Of a stretch of 64,000 nucleotides of DNA, positions 17,368 to 26,018 are shown one piece after another. The notes below the pieces were generated by a model. The model saw nothing but the letters and a program-made list of their open reading frames with translations, searched no databases and had not been told where the DNA came from. The DNA lies in NCBI RefSeq assembly GCF_014192105.1, contig NZ_JACHXK010000005.1, positions 312,804-376,803 on the forward strand, written 5' to 3'. Every line of letters begins with the position of its first letter. The stretch's first letter is position 1. A program made the translations under genes and the position numbers. Origin of the DNA: Paenibacillus phyllosphaerae (GTDB lineage: Bacteria; Bacillota; Bacilli; Paenibacillales; Paenibacillaceae).

Positions 17368-20300
17368 ATGATGTCCCTACCACAATCCAGGATTTACCAT
17401 TCCGCGGTTAAGGATGCTCCCGTCCTGAACATTCCGTGTGATTATTCTCTGCAGCGCAGATCCGATCTGCCTGCCGCTACTTTGGTTATTGCGCCGGATT
17501 CCGACCTTGCGCGCCTTGCGCAACAGCGCTATCAAGGACAGAGGCTGCTCCAGATAGCGGCTGCCTCCATATATGCCGCCTTGCTCTACCGTCTATCCGG
17601 CGGCGAAGCAGACTGGCGTATCGGCCTCGTTCAAGGCGGGACAATGACTGCCATGCATTGGAATTGGGAGAAAGAAGCGTTATCGTTCGCTTCCTTATTG
17701 CAAGATGCTTCGGCCATCCCTATCGACACGGCTCGCGAACTGCCCGGCAGCTTCGAGACGCTATTCGTCGTCGGCCAATCCGCAGCGCCGGCAGCAGGGC
17801 AGCTTCTGAACGCCCACCTTACGATCGAGAAGGGCGGCTGGTCGCTTCAGTTTATCTACGATGCTTCGCTGATCAAGCCGGAGACGATCGAGCGTTATGC
17901 ATCCGGCTATCGCAAGCTGCTTGCCGCGATGCTCGCCGATGAGTCGGCCCGCATCGGCGCCGTTGATATTCTGACCGAAGAGGAGCACGCTCTATACCGG
18001 AGGATGAATGATACCGCTGCGCCTTATGCGGCCGCCCCCGTCATCCATCATGTTTTCGAGCAGATAGCGGCGGCTTATCCGGACCGCACGTCTATTTTTG
18101 ACGAGACAGCCACGTATACGTATCGCACGCTGAACGAACAGGCCAATCGGATCGCCCGACTGCTGCTCGATCGAGGACTGCGCAAAGGCGACTTCGTCAC
18201 GATCTTCATGGAGCGCAGTCTCGGCACGGTCGTCAGCTTGCTCGGCGTGCTGAAAGCCGGCGGCGTCTATGTCCCTGTCGATCCGGAGCATCCGGAGGAA
18301 CGGATCCGCTACATTATGGAGGATACCTCGTCGCCTTTCATGCTGACCAACCGCCGTTACGAAGCAAGAGCCGCTACCCTCGCCTCTTCGATCGGCAGCG
18401 TGCGCGCGGTTATGCCGATCGACGACGGCTCGCTAGACATTTATTCCGGTGGCAACGTTCAGGCCGACGTCAAGCCGGGCGATCTGGCCTATGTCATCTA
18501 TACCTCCGGTTCCACCGGCAAGCCGAAGGGCGTGCTAATCGCTCATGAAGGAGTCGTGAATCTAGGCGCCTACATTAAGCGCGAGTTCGCGGTTACCGAG
18601 CACGATGTGATGACGCAGTTCGCGACCTACAGCTTCGATGCCTCCGTCTGGGAGACGTTCGGCGCTCTCCTGAGCGGCGCGAGTCTCTATCTCTTGAATG
18701 CGGAGGAGCGGATCTCGGTGGAAGCTTTCGCCGATGCCGTAGAGCGGACGCGGACGAGTGTGGTCATCGTGCTGCCGACCGTCTTCTTCAACGAAGTCGC
18801 GGCCCATCTATCCGATGATGGCTATCGCAAGCTCGCCTCGATTACGAAAATCATGACCGCCGGCGAAGCCCTCTATGGCGAGCAGGTACGGATCTTGCAG
18901 CGCCGGCTTGGCGAGCAAGTCGCTATCTATAATTTGTACGGTCCGACCGAATGCACCGTCTGCGCCACCGTCTATCAAGTGGAGCAAGGCGTCGCTGACC
19001 ATGTCACCCACGTACCGATCGGCACGCCGATCAGCAACTATAAGGTGTATATCGTGGGGCCCGAGCAGTCGCTCTGCCCGGTCGGCGTTCCTGGCGAGCT
19101 GTATATCTCTACGGTCGCCATCGCTCAAGGCTACTTGAATCAAGCGGATCGCACCGCGGCGGCGTTCGTCGACAATCCATTCGAGCCCGGGACCAAAGCA
19201 TACCGTTCCGGCGATATCGTGAAGCTGCGCGCCGACGGCACGATCGAATATGTCGGCCGGCGAGACTCCCAGGTGAAGATTCGCGGCCACCGCATCGAGA
19301 TCGGCGCCATTGAAGATACACTGGCCAAACACCCGCTTATGCATATACCGGCTGTCATCGCGCGCAAGGACGACAACGGACAGACGTATCTGGTCTGCTT
19401 CTATACGACCAAGGACGGACAAGCCGCCGCCGCAAGCGAGCTGGCGAGTTTCATCCATGCCGCCCTGCCGCCGTATTATGTGCCCAAGCGGTTCTGCCAT
19501 CTCGAAGCCATGCCGCTCTCGACGAACGGCAAAGTCGAACGCAAGCTGCTTGCCGGCTATGCCATTCCGGAGGACGAGCAGGAAGCTTCGGAATCGGACG
19601 AGCCGCTTACGCCGGTACAGGAGCAAATCGCCGCGGCTTGGAAGGAAGTGCTCGGCCTGAAACAGATCAGCGCGGCGGCCAACTTCTTCGATTCGGGCGG
19701 CGACTCGCTGGATATCATCCATGTGCTCGTGCAATTGAAGCCGCGGTTCCCGCATTTGACGATTGGCGATCTGTTCACGTACGAGACCGTTGAGGCACTG
19801 GCCGCTTATGCGGAGCAGTCGGCTGCGGCGGAGAACTCGGATCGGGTAGTTACCGGCGGAGTAACGGCCTTCGAGCCATTGGCCGAATTCCCGGTCAAGC
19901 AGAACAGCAGTCCACGAGCTCGGAAGGCGCCAGCCGAGCCGGAGCATATTCTGCTCACCGGCGCTACCGGGTACTTGGGCTCCCATCTGCTCTATCAGAT
20001 TCTGACGCATTCGCGCGCGATGGTGTATGCCCTCGTTCGCGGAGCGGTGCACAAAGCGGCCTGCGACCGGTTGGAGGAAGTCATGTCGCTCTACTTCGGT
20101 CCTTCTATCGTGGAGCTGATGAAATATCGCGTACAGGTGATCGAGGCTGACCTCGAGCAGCCGATGCTCGGCTTGTCCCATCAAGAATTTACCCGTCTGC
20201 CTGCGGTTATCGATACGATTGTGCATGCGGCTGCAGACGTCCGGCATTTTGGGGATGCCAAAACATTCGAACGCACGAACGTCATCTCGACGAACGAGCT

Positions 20301-21066
20301 GCTCGCCCTGGCCCAGGCTGGCCACGGCATCCATTTCCACCACGTATCCACGGTCAGCGTGCCGGAATCGCTCGCGCATACCGGGCAGTGGAACGCTGTC
20401 GTGCGGGATAATCAACTTGCCGATACGCTTCAAGTGGAGAATGTCTATTCGAGCAGCAAGCTGGAAGCCGAGAAGCTGGTGCTGAAGGCAAACGCGCAAG
20501 GGCTGGCGACGACGATATACCGTCCGGGCAATCTGACCTGCCATTCCGAGAGCGGCCGATTCCAGCGCAATATCGAGAGCAACGCCTTCTATCAGCTGAT
20601 CAAAGCGATGCTGCTGCTGGGCAAAGCGCCGAAAGCCGACTGGTACGTCGACTTCACGCCGATCAACTATGCGAGCGAGGCGATGGCGAATCTCATGCTC
20701 CGTCCGGATACCGAGGGCGAATTGTTCCACATCGTCAATCCGCAGCAAATTCTGTACACTGATCTGGTGGAGATGGTTCGCTTGCTCGGCTATGAAGTCG
20801 AACTGATGGACAAGGAAGCTTATACCGCTTGGCTGCTCGACCCGACTATGGACAAAGACCAGGAAGGCACCCGGATCGCCATGTCCCAGCTGGGCGGCGA
20901 CGGGGCGCAAGATTCCCCGTATGTGTACAACTGCGACAATACGACCGCTTTCCTGCGCGGCACCGGCATCAGCTGCGCGCCAGCGGACGAGCTCTTCATC
21001 CGCCGCATGATCGACCACGCGGTTGCGATCGGCTACTTCCCGCCGGTTCTGGAGAAGCAGGTGTAA
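17368..21066 (+). CDS. Stand-alone NRPS-like protein: remnant condensation, adenylation, carrier, thioester-reductase
   Basis: Cytosolic protein of 1232 residues that should activate one carboxylic or amino acid as adenylate, load it on its own phosphopantetheine arm and release it reductively as an aldehyde or alcohol. Residues 1-215 resemble the second half of a condensation domain without HHxxxDG. Adenylation about 220-720: YTSGSTGKPKG, FDASVWETF, NLYGPTE, YRSGDIV, STNGKVERK. Carrier about 740-810 with phosphopantetheine Ser in FFDSGGDSL. Reductase about 855-1232 with NAD(P) site LLTGATGYLGSHL and Tyr/Lys pair in YSSSKLEAEK. By-eye pocket residues read D-A-W-V-M-A-L-V-C-K, suggesting a hydrophobic or aromatic substrate. 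AAGGAG supports the start. No phosphopantetheinyl transferase, exporter or partner module is adjacent. Confidence 0.92.
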   Translation: MMSLPQSRIYHSAVKDAPVLNIPCDYSLQRRSDLPAATLVIAPDSDLARLAQQRYQGQRLLQIAAASIYAALLYRLSGGEADWRIGLVQGGTMTAMHWNWEKEALSFASLLQDASAIPIDTARELPGSFETLFVVGQSAAPAAGQLLNAHLTIEKGGWSLQFIYDASLIKPETIERYASGYRKLLAAMLADESARIGAVDILTEEEHALYRRMNDTAAPYAAAPVIHHVFEQIAAAYPDRTSIFDETATYTYRTLNEQANRIARLLLDRGLRKGDFVTIFMERSLGTVVSLLGVLKAGGVYVPVDPEHPEERIRYIMEDTSSPFMLTNRRYEARAATLASSIGSVRAVMPIDDGSLDIYSGGNVQADVKPGDLAYVIYTSGSTGKPKGVLIAHEGVVNLGAYIKREFAVTEHDVMTQFATYSFDASVWETFGALLSGASLYLLNAEERISVEAFADAVERTRTSVVIVLPTVFFNEVAAHLSDDGYRKLASITKIMTAGEALYGEQVRILQRRLGEQVAIYNLYGPTECTVCATVYQVEQGVADHVTHVPIGTPISNYKVYIVGPEQSLCPVGVPGELYISTVAIAQGYLNQADRTAAAFVDNPFEPGTKAYRSGDIVKLRADGTIEYVGRRDSQVKIRGHRIEIGAIEDTLAKHPLMHIPAVIARKDDNGQTYLVCFYTTKDGQAAAASELASFIHAALPPYYVPKRFCHLEAMPLSTNGKVERKLLAGYAIPEDEQEASESDEPLTPVQEQIAAAWKEVLGLKQISAAANFFDSGGDSLDIIHVLVQLKPRFPHLTIGDLFTYETVEALAAYAEQSAAAENSDRVVTGGVTAFEPLAEFPVKQNSSPRARKAPAEPEHILLTGATGYLGSHLLYQILTHSRAMVYALVRGAVHKAACDRLEEVMSLYFGPSIVELMKYRVQVIEADLEQPMLGLSHQEFTRLPAVIDTIVHAAADVRHFGDAKTFERTNVISTNELLALAQAGHGIHFHHVSTVSVPESLAHTGQWNAVVRDNQLADTLQVENVYSSSKLEAEKLVLKANAQGLATTIYRPGNLTCHSESGRFQRNIESNAFYQLIKAMLLLGKAPKADWYVDFTPINYASEAMANLMLRPDTEGELFHIVNPQQILYTDLVEMVRLLGYEVELMDKEAYTAWLLDPTMDKDQEGTRIAMSQLGGDGAQDSPYVYNCDNTTAFLRGTGISCAPADELFIRRMIDHAVAIGYFPPVLEKQV

Positions 21067-21103
21067 GCAGCAGACGAGCCATAAGGCAATGATGAACCGT
21101 TCG

Positions 21104-21138
21104 AGGCCCGGTCTCCCTTCAAGGGGGATCGGGCTTTT
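21104..21138 (+). terminator. Intrinsic terminator after NRPS-reductase gene
   Basis: GCCCGGTCTCCC-TTCA-AGGGGGATCGGGC hairpin (one mismatched pair) followed by TTTTGCT. Confidence 0.8.
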
Positions 21139-21205
21139 GCTGTATAGGTATAGTATTCGGAGCGCGAAGCGGCATTCAGGGGAGGTTTGCGCGGATTAGA
21201 GTGGT

Positions 21206-21243
21206 AAAAAAAGGCGGTGCAGGTTGGATACCTGCACCGCCTT
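21206..21243 (-). terminator. Intrinsic terminator for cutC (leftward)
   Basis: Perfect 13-bp stem AAGGCGGTGCAGG / CCTGCACCGCCTT around GTTGGATA-type loop; on the minus strand it is followed by a run of seven T. Confidence 0.9.
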
Positions 21244-21305
21244 GATCGAGATCGTATGGTTGTCGTGCCTGTCACGGCGCCTTGCCCCAGCTAAGCTTGA
21301 ACTGC

Positions 21306-21995
21306 CTACGCAAGCTCCAGCGCCGCCAGCACTTGGCCGATCCGCGCCGCATCGAGCGGACGCGCGAAGCTCGCGCCTTCGCGGACGGCGGAGCCGAAGT
21401 GCACCTCATGCACGCCGGTGGCTTGCACGAAGGCGCCGATCGTCTCCGGCTGCAGCCCGTGGCCGGCCAGGATGCGCAGGTGCGTGCCGCTAGCCGCTTC
21501 GGCCAGCCGTACGAGCTGCGGAATCGCCTGCGGTGCAGGCTGCGGCCCGCCGGAGGTGAGGATGCGGCGAATCTGCGGATAAGCGGCGAGCGCCCCAAGC
21601 GCCGCCTCCTGATCCCGCACCTCGTCGAATGCCCGATGGAAGGTGATGTCGAGTCCGTCAGCGGCGCCGAGAAGCATCTCCAACGCCCGGACATCGACCG
21701 TCCCCGACTCGGTCAGCGTCCCCAGCACAATCCCCGTCGCACCTGCGGCACGAATCGCGGCAATGTCGCGGCGCATGACCGCCAGATCGCCGTCGCTGTA
21801 GCAGAACGATTGGCTGTGCGGACGCACCATCACTTGAATCGGGATGGTCGCGGCCTCGACCGCTTGCTCGATCAAGCCCAGGCTTGGCGTCAGCCCGCCC
21901 TCCGCGATGCCGGTGACTAGCTCGATGCGATGGGCGCCGTACGCGCCAGCCGAGCGCACATCCCCGATATTCGTTGCAATGACTTCCAGCAGCAC
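21306..21995 (-). CDS. cutC: CutC-family protein (copper homeostasis / TIM barrel)
   Basis: Cytoplasmic TIM-barrel protein of 229 residues with the CutC hallmarks: LEVIATNIGDVRSA at the N-terminus, GAHRIELVTGIAEGGLTPS, VMVRPHSQSFCYS, ITFHRAFDEV, RILTSGGPQPA and VHFGSAVR. Historically linked to copper tolerance in E. coli, though its catalytic role is not established. Start is GTG at 21995, ten bases after GAGGAG; 32 bp separate it from uppP upstream, so the two are probably co-transcribed. It ends in the strong leftward terminator at 21206-21243. Confidence 0.92.
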   Translation of the reverse strand: MLLEVIATNIGDVRSAGAYGAHRIELVTGIAEGGLTPSLGLIEQAVEAATIPIQVMVRPHSQSFCYSDGDLAVMRRDIAAIRAAGATGIVLGTLTESGTVDVRALEMLLGAADGLDITFHRAFDEVRDQEAALGALAAYPQIRRILTSGGPQPAPQAIPQLVRLAEAASGTHLRILAGHGLQPETIGAFVQATGVHEVHFGSAVREGASFARPLDAARIGQVLAALELA

Positions 21996-22027
21996 CTAAG
22001 GTCAGCTCCTCACGCTATACGTTCAGC

Positions 22028-22825
22028 CTAGAAATACAGAATAACGATGAACACCGCCGCCAGCGCAAAACGGTAGTAAGCGAAATACGACAGCTTCAGC
22101 TTCTTGATCAGGTTCAAGAACGTAACGATCGCGACCATCGCCACGACGAAAGCCGCAACTAGGCCTGCGATGAAGACCGGCAGATCGTCCATCGTGAGGA
22201 AGTCGCGGCTCTCCCACAAGTCCAATGCCGAAGCCGCGAACATCATCGGCACGGAGATGATAAAGGTAAACTCCGCCGCCGCTTTCTGCGTCGTCCCGAG
22301 CAGCATGCCGCCCGAGATCGTCGAGCCGGAACGCGAGAAGCCCGGCCAAGCCGCGAGAATCTGGAACAGGCCGATGCCCAGCGCCTGCTTGTATGTAATA
22401 TCCTCCATGGTCTCGGCGGTTATTTTGCCCCGGTAACGCTCGGCGACAATCATGAGAATACCGCCTAGAATTAAGCTGATTACGACCGGTGCAGTGCCGA
22501 ACAGGATTTCCTTAATGAAATCGTACACGGTGAAGCCAATGATGATGAACGGCGCCATGGCCAGAATCAAGTGAACAACATTAAGACCCGGACGCTTCAT
22601 GAACCCGGGGCGAATATCCAGAAACCGCAGGAATCGTTTCCAATAGAGCACCAGTACGGCCAGGACCGCACCCAGCTGGACGACGATCTTGAACGTGTCC
22701 GCCCGGTCCCCTTCGAAGTCAAGCAAATAGCCGGTCAGAATCATATGACCGGTGGATGAGACCGGCAGAAACTCGGTCAACCCTTCCACAATACCCATAA
22801 TAATGGCCTTCAAAATATCACTCAA
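22028..22825 (-). CDS. uppP: Undecaprenyl-diphosphatase UppP (BacA)
   Basis: Membrane phosphatase that recycles undecaprenyl pyrophosphate to the monophosphate carrier for peptidoglycan and teichoic acid synthesis; overexpression gives bacitracin resistance. Seen: 265 residues, about eight transmembrane segments, and both active-site motifs, GLTEFLPVSSTGH (about 15-27) and PGFSRSGSTISGG (about 160-172). The start codon is TTG at 22825, eight bases after GGAGGAG. A perfect 9-3-9 palindrome lies about 73-93 bp upstream. Followed by cutC on the same strand. Confidence 0.95.
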   Translation of the reverse strand: MSDILKAIIMGIVEGLTEFLPVSSTGHMILTGYLLDFEGDRADTFKIVVQLGAVLAVLVLYWKRFLRFLDIRPGFMKRPGLNVVHLILAMAPFIIIGFTVYDFIKEILFGTAPVVISLILGGILMIVAERYRGKITAETMEDITYKQALGIGLFQILAAWPGFSRSGSTISGGMLLGTTQKAAAEFTFIISVPMMFAASALDLWESRDFLTMDDLPVFIAGLVAAFVVAMVAIVTFLNLIKKLKLSYFAYYRFALAAVFIVILYF

Positions 22826-22897
22826 AACAGCAGCTCCTCCATTTCCTTCTCTCTATGTCATTATTTCTAGCCTAGTATTCGGCTTTCACCCTGCATT

Positions 22898-22918
22898 TTC
22901 CTTTATTTCATAAAGGAA
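22898..22918. promoter_or_regulatory. Perfect 9-3-9 palindrome upstream of uppP
   Basis: TTCCTTTAT-TTC-ATAAAGGAA. It lies between the helicase 3-prime end and uppP, in the likely uppP promoter region, and could be an operator or the terminator stem of the helicase transcript; there is no following T run, so an operator is favoured. Confidence 0.4.
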
Positions 22919-23008
22919 GCAAAGATTAGTCTTCCTGTAAACGCGGCAAAAGGAGAATGCCCGCTTGCCCGCAAGCATCCCCGAACCTTGCCGTATCTCC
23001 GTCCGCTT

Positions 23009-25438
23009 CTAGCCGGCCGGCACCTCGCGCGTGCCTTTCTCCATCGGCTTGCCGCACAGCGGGCATGCCTTGGTCGACCGCGCCGCGTCCTCCGCCGTGG
23101 TGACGCGCATCCATGCTTTGCAGCCCGGACGCTTGCACAGCCAGGCCGCGACCGTCTCCTTGCGCCCTTCTTGCGCGGCGCGAACGCCGCCGCTCATCGA
23201 GCTCGGCGCCACGCGGACGCCAGACAGCGCGCCGCCGCGTTTGAACTCCTTGGCCGCCGTCTTCGCCGTCTCCGCGCTGCCGAAGGCGGCCAGCAGGAAG
23301 CGCGACACCGCCGTCTTCTTGCGCCGGTATTGCGCCGGCGAGCTGATGACCAGCTCCTCCTTGGCGCGCGTCACCGCTACGTACGCCAGCCTGCGCTCCT
23401 CTTCGAGCGCGTCGTCCCCAAGTTGCGCCACGGCCCCCTGCAGATGAAGCTGGCTGTCCTTCATCCGCTCCGGATCAAGCGACGAGCTATGAGGCAGACT
23501 GCCCTCCGAGGCGCCGAGCAGCAGCACGACCGGGAACTCCAACCCCTTGGAGCGGTGGATCGTCATCAGCGTGACATAGTTGCCGTTGTCCTCATGCTTC
23601 TGCCTGGCGTGCTCGCCGCTCTTCTCCAGCATGTCGTCGATGAAGCCGAGGAATGCCTCCAGCGTATCGAACCGGCCGGCAGACGTCTCCAGCTCATCGA
23701 GCATCTCCACGAGCATCTCCTTATGCTGCGTCACGTTCTGCTTCTCCGCCGTCTCCAGGTAGTTATCGTAGAAGCTCCGGCGGAGCTGCACGATCGCGTC
23801 GACCGGCTTCATCGCCACGAGCGACTTGATGAGCAGCAGCCGTTCCTTGACCTTCTCCTTCTGGAACTCCTTCAGCTCCGGCCAGGAGAGCAGGTGGATG
23901 AGCGGCCCCTTCTTCGCGCGGAGCGCATCCTGCTGGCGGATGAACGTCATCCCCTTCTCCCGGGCAATGTACAGCGTCGGCAGCACGCTCTCCATCGCCT
24001 CGAAGTCGCGCCGGTACAGCGCCAGGCGCATATGGTCGATGACCGGACGCACGATCCGCTGCTCATACAGCAGCTTCCCGTCGCCAAACTCGACGAACGG
24101 CACGTCCTGCTCGAGCAGCTGTTCGATGATGGCGCGATTATTGCTGTTCGCCCGGTACAGGATCGCGAAATCCCCGTACGTTCTGCGGTCCTCGGCGACC
24201 TCCTGCTGAATGTACCGCAGCGCCCTGACCGCCTCATCGTTCGTATTGAACGGCGTCATGTACTGCGGCACCGTCTCGCTCTGCTTGGTAGCCTTGAGCG
24301 TCTTGTCCCGGCGCTTCTTGTTATGGCGGATGATCGCGTTGCCCAATCCCACGATGGCCGAGGTCGAGCGGTAGTTGATATCCAGCGTAATCACTTTGGC
24401 GCCGGGATACGTCTTCTCGAAGTCGAGAATGAATTCGCTGCGCGCGCCGTTGAACGAATAGATCGTCTGGTCATCGTCGCCGACGACCATCAGATTGCGA
24501 TGAGGCTCCACGATCATTTTGACGAGTTCGTATTGCAAAAAGTTGGTGTCCTGGAACTCGTCCACCATGACATAGCGGAACCGCTGCTGCAGCGATCGGA
24601 GCAGGCCCGGGCGTTCCTTAAGCATCTCATAGGCGACGAGCAGAATATCGTCGAAGTCGAGCTTCCCGTTCTCCCGCTTCCACGCCTCGTAACGGAGCAG
24701 CACTTCCTTCGTCTTGCGCTCCGCCTCCGACTTCTCCGGCAGCTCGGCCGGATCAACCAGGTTCATCTTATAGGAGGACAATAGGGCGAGCAGCGTCTCC
24801 GGTTGCTGCGAATCCGAGATTCCCGCCTCCCGCATGAATTGCTTCAGCAGAATATGCTGGCGGATCGTCTCGCCGAATATCTCTTCCCGAACCCCGTTCC
24901 GGCGCAGCATATAGAGGAAAAAGGAATGGAACGTCCGCGCTTCGATCCGCTTCGCCGCCATCCCGCCGATCCCCGGCAGCTGCGCGATCCGCTCGCGCAT
25001 CTCGGCGGCGGCTTTGGTCGAGAACGTCATGAGCAGAATGCTGCTCGCCTCCGCTTGGCGAACCGCCAGCAGATAGCCCGTTCTGCAGACGAGCACCGAG
25101 GTCTTGCCGGAACCTGCGCCCGCTAGCGTGAGCAGCGGTCCATTATGATGACGGACCGCCTTGATCTGCGCGGTGTTCAGCCGGATGCCCTGCTCCTCCA
25201 GCCGTTCGAAGTATTCGCCGTCGGGCGCATTCGTCGCTCGGCTCGCGGCCCCTTCGGCTTGAGGCGCCATCGCCGCCTTCGGTATCCGCTTCTCGACCGC
25301 CCCGAGCGGCAGCTTAAACAACCGGAGCGGCTGAGTGTCCTCCCCTTCCGCCTCCGCCTGTTCATCCCGGTAATCTTCCATCAAGTCGTCCAATTGTTCG
25401 TCGTGCCGCACGGCATATGGTTTGTTGCTACCCTTCAT
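23009..25438 (-). CDS. UvrD/Rep-family DNA helicase with C-terminal zinc-finger motif
   Basis: Superfamily 1A ATP-dependent helicase of 809 residues. Motif I LTLAGAGSGKTSVL about residue 105, LMTFSTKAAAEM (Ia), VDEFQDTN (II), VVGDDDQTIYSFNGA (III), LDINYRSTSAIV (IV) and LMTIHRSKGLEFPVV (V) with YVAVTRAKEEL (VI) all intact. It has an acidic N-terminal extension of about 80 residues, and ends in CKRPGC about 20 residues before CPLCGKPM, a four-cysteine zinc-ribbon pattern not found in classical UvrD or PcrA. Likely an accessory repair helicase rather than PcrA itself. AAGGAG precedes the start. Single-gene unit as far as seen. Confidence 0.93.
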   Translation of the reverse strand: MKGSNKPYAVRHDEQLDDLMEDYRDEQAEAEGEDTQPLRLFKLPLGAVEKRIPKAAMAPQAEGAASRATNAPDGEYFERLEEQGIRLNTAQIKAVRHHNGPLLTLAGAGSGKTSVLVCRTGYLLAVRQAEASSILLMTFSTKAAAEMRERIAQLPGIGGMAAKRIEARTFHSFFLYMLRRNGVREEIFGETIRQHILLKQFMREAGISDSQQPETLLALLSSYKMNLVDPAELPEKSEAERKTKEVLLRYEAWKRENGKLDFDDILLVAYEMLKERPGLLRSLQQRFRYVMVDEFQDTNFLQYELVKMIVEPHRNLMVVGDDDQTIYSFNGARSEFILDFEKTYPGAKVITLDINYRSTSAIVGLGNAIIRHNKKRRDKTLKATKQSETVPQYMTPFNTNDEAVRALRYIQQEVAEDRRTYGDFAILYRANSNNRAIIEQLLEQDVPFVEFGDGKLLYEQRIVRPVIDHMRLALYRRDFEAMESVLPTLYIAREKGMTFIRQQDALRAKKGPLIHLLSWPELKEFQKEKVKERLLLIKSLVAMKPVDAIVQLRRSFYDNYLETAEKQNVTQHKEMLVEMLDELETSAGRFDTLEAFLGFIDDMLEKSGEHARQKHEDNGNYVTLMTIHRSKGLEFPVVLLLGASEGSLPHSSSLDPERMKDSQLHLQGAVAQLGDDALEEERRLAYVAVTRAKEELVISSPAQYRRKKTAVSRFLLAAFGSAETAKTAAKEFKRGGALSGVRVAPSSMSGGVRAAQEGRKETVAAWLCKRPGCKAWMRVTTAEDAARSTKACPLCGKPMEKGTREVPAG

Positions 25439-25576
25439 GCTTTTCGATCTCCTTACATGTCCGTTCGTATTCTACTCTACTAGTATAGAGCAAATCATCG
25501 GTAAGAAGTAGAACCTTCCGCCATATCCGAACCCTCGATACTTGGACAGTCTTCAAAAATTTAGGCGATAACCCCT

Positions 25577-25605
25577 TTGACAAATCGGCGTTCAACCTCT
25601 ATAGT
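25577..25605 (+). promoter_or_regulatory. Sigma-A promoter of the GntR-ABC operon
   Basis: Perfect TTGACA (25577-25582), 17-bp spacer, TATAGT (25600-25605), 39 bp ahead of the regulator start. The operator described next overlaps the -10 end, so a repressor bound there would block transcription. Confidence 0.85.
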
Positions 25606-25625
25606 TAGTTACATGAGTAATTAAC
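25604..25625 (+). promoter_or_regulatory. YtrA-type GntR operator
   Basis: Inverted repeat GTTAGTTAC-ATGA-GTAATTAAC with one mismatched pair, starting inside the -10 element and covering the transcription start. Position and dyad fit autorepression by the GntR protein encoded immediately downstream. Confidence 0.75.
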
Positions 25626-25643
25626 CAGTTAGGTGGTGGAGCT

Positions 25644-26018
25644 ATGGGGGCACAAATGGATGAGAGCCGCCCCATCTTCGTTCAGATCGCTGAACGGATT
25701 GAGGACGATATCATCGAAGGGACCCTAACGGAGGAAACGCAGGTTCCTTCCACAACGCAATTCGCCGCGTTCTATCAGATTAATCCGGCGACGGCGGCGA
25801 AGGGCGTCAATCTTCTTGTTGATCAAGGCATCCTATACAAGAAACGGGGGATCGGCATGTTCGTAGCGTCAGGCGCGCGCGCCGTATTGGTGGAGAAGCG
25901 CAAGGAGCAGTTCTATGAGCAGTACGTGGTCACGATGGTCCGCGAGGCGGAGAAGCTCGGGATTAACGCCGAGCAGCTGTCCGATATGATTCGCAGAGGA
26001 GGGACGAACAATGGCTAA
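25644..26018 (+). CDS. GntR-family regulator, YtrA subfamily
   Basis: Small DNA-binding repressor of 124 residues: winged helix-turn-helix about 8-75 (PIFVQIAERIEDDIIEGTL, PSTTQFAAFYQINPATAAK) plus a short helical dimerisation tail, the YtrA layout without a ligand-binding domain. Such proteins repress adjacent ABC exporters induced by cell-envelope antibiotics. Start at the first ATG fits AGGTGG seven bases upstream; ATG five codons later (after GGGGG) is an alternative. Its last bases overlap the start of the ATPase gene, so the three genes form one coupled operon. Confidence 0.92.
   Translation: MGAQMDESRPIFVQIAERIEDDIIEGTLTEETQVPSTTQFAAFYQINPATAAKGVNLLVDQGILYKKRGIGMFVASGARAVLVEKRKEQFYEQYVVTMVREAEKLGINAEQLSDMIRRGGTNNG

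Noticed and set aside
18808..21018. 736-codon open frame on the minus strand inside the NRPS gene
   Set aside because: Antisense to clear adenylation, carrier and reductase domains; composition is typical of mirrored coding sequence.
22988..24784. 598-codon plus-strand frame
   Set aside because: Antisense to the helicase with all its motifs; no independent start site or homology features.
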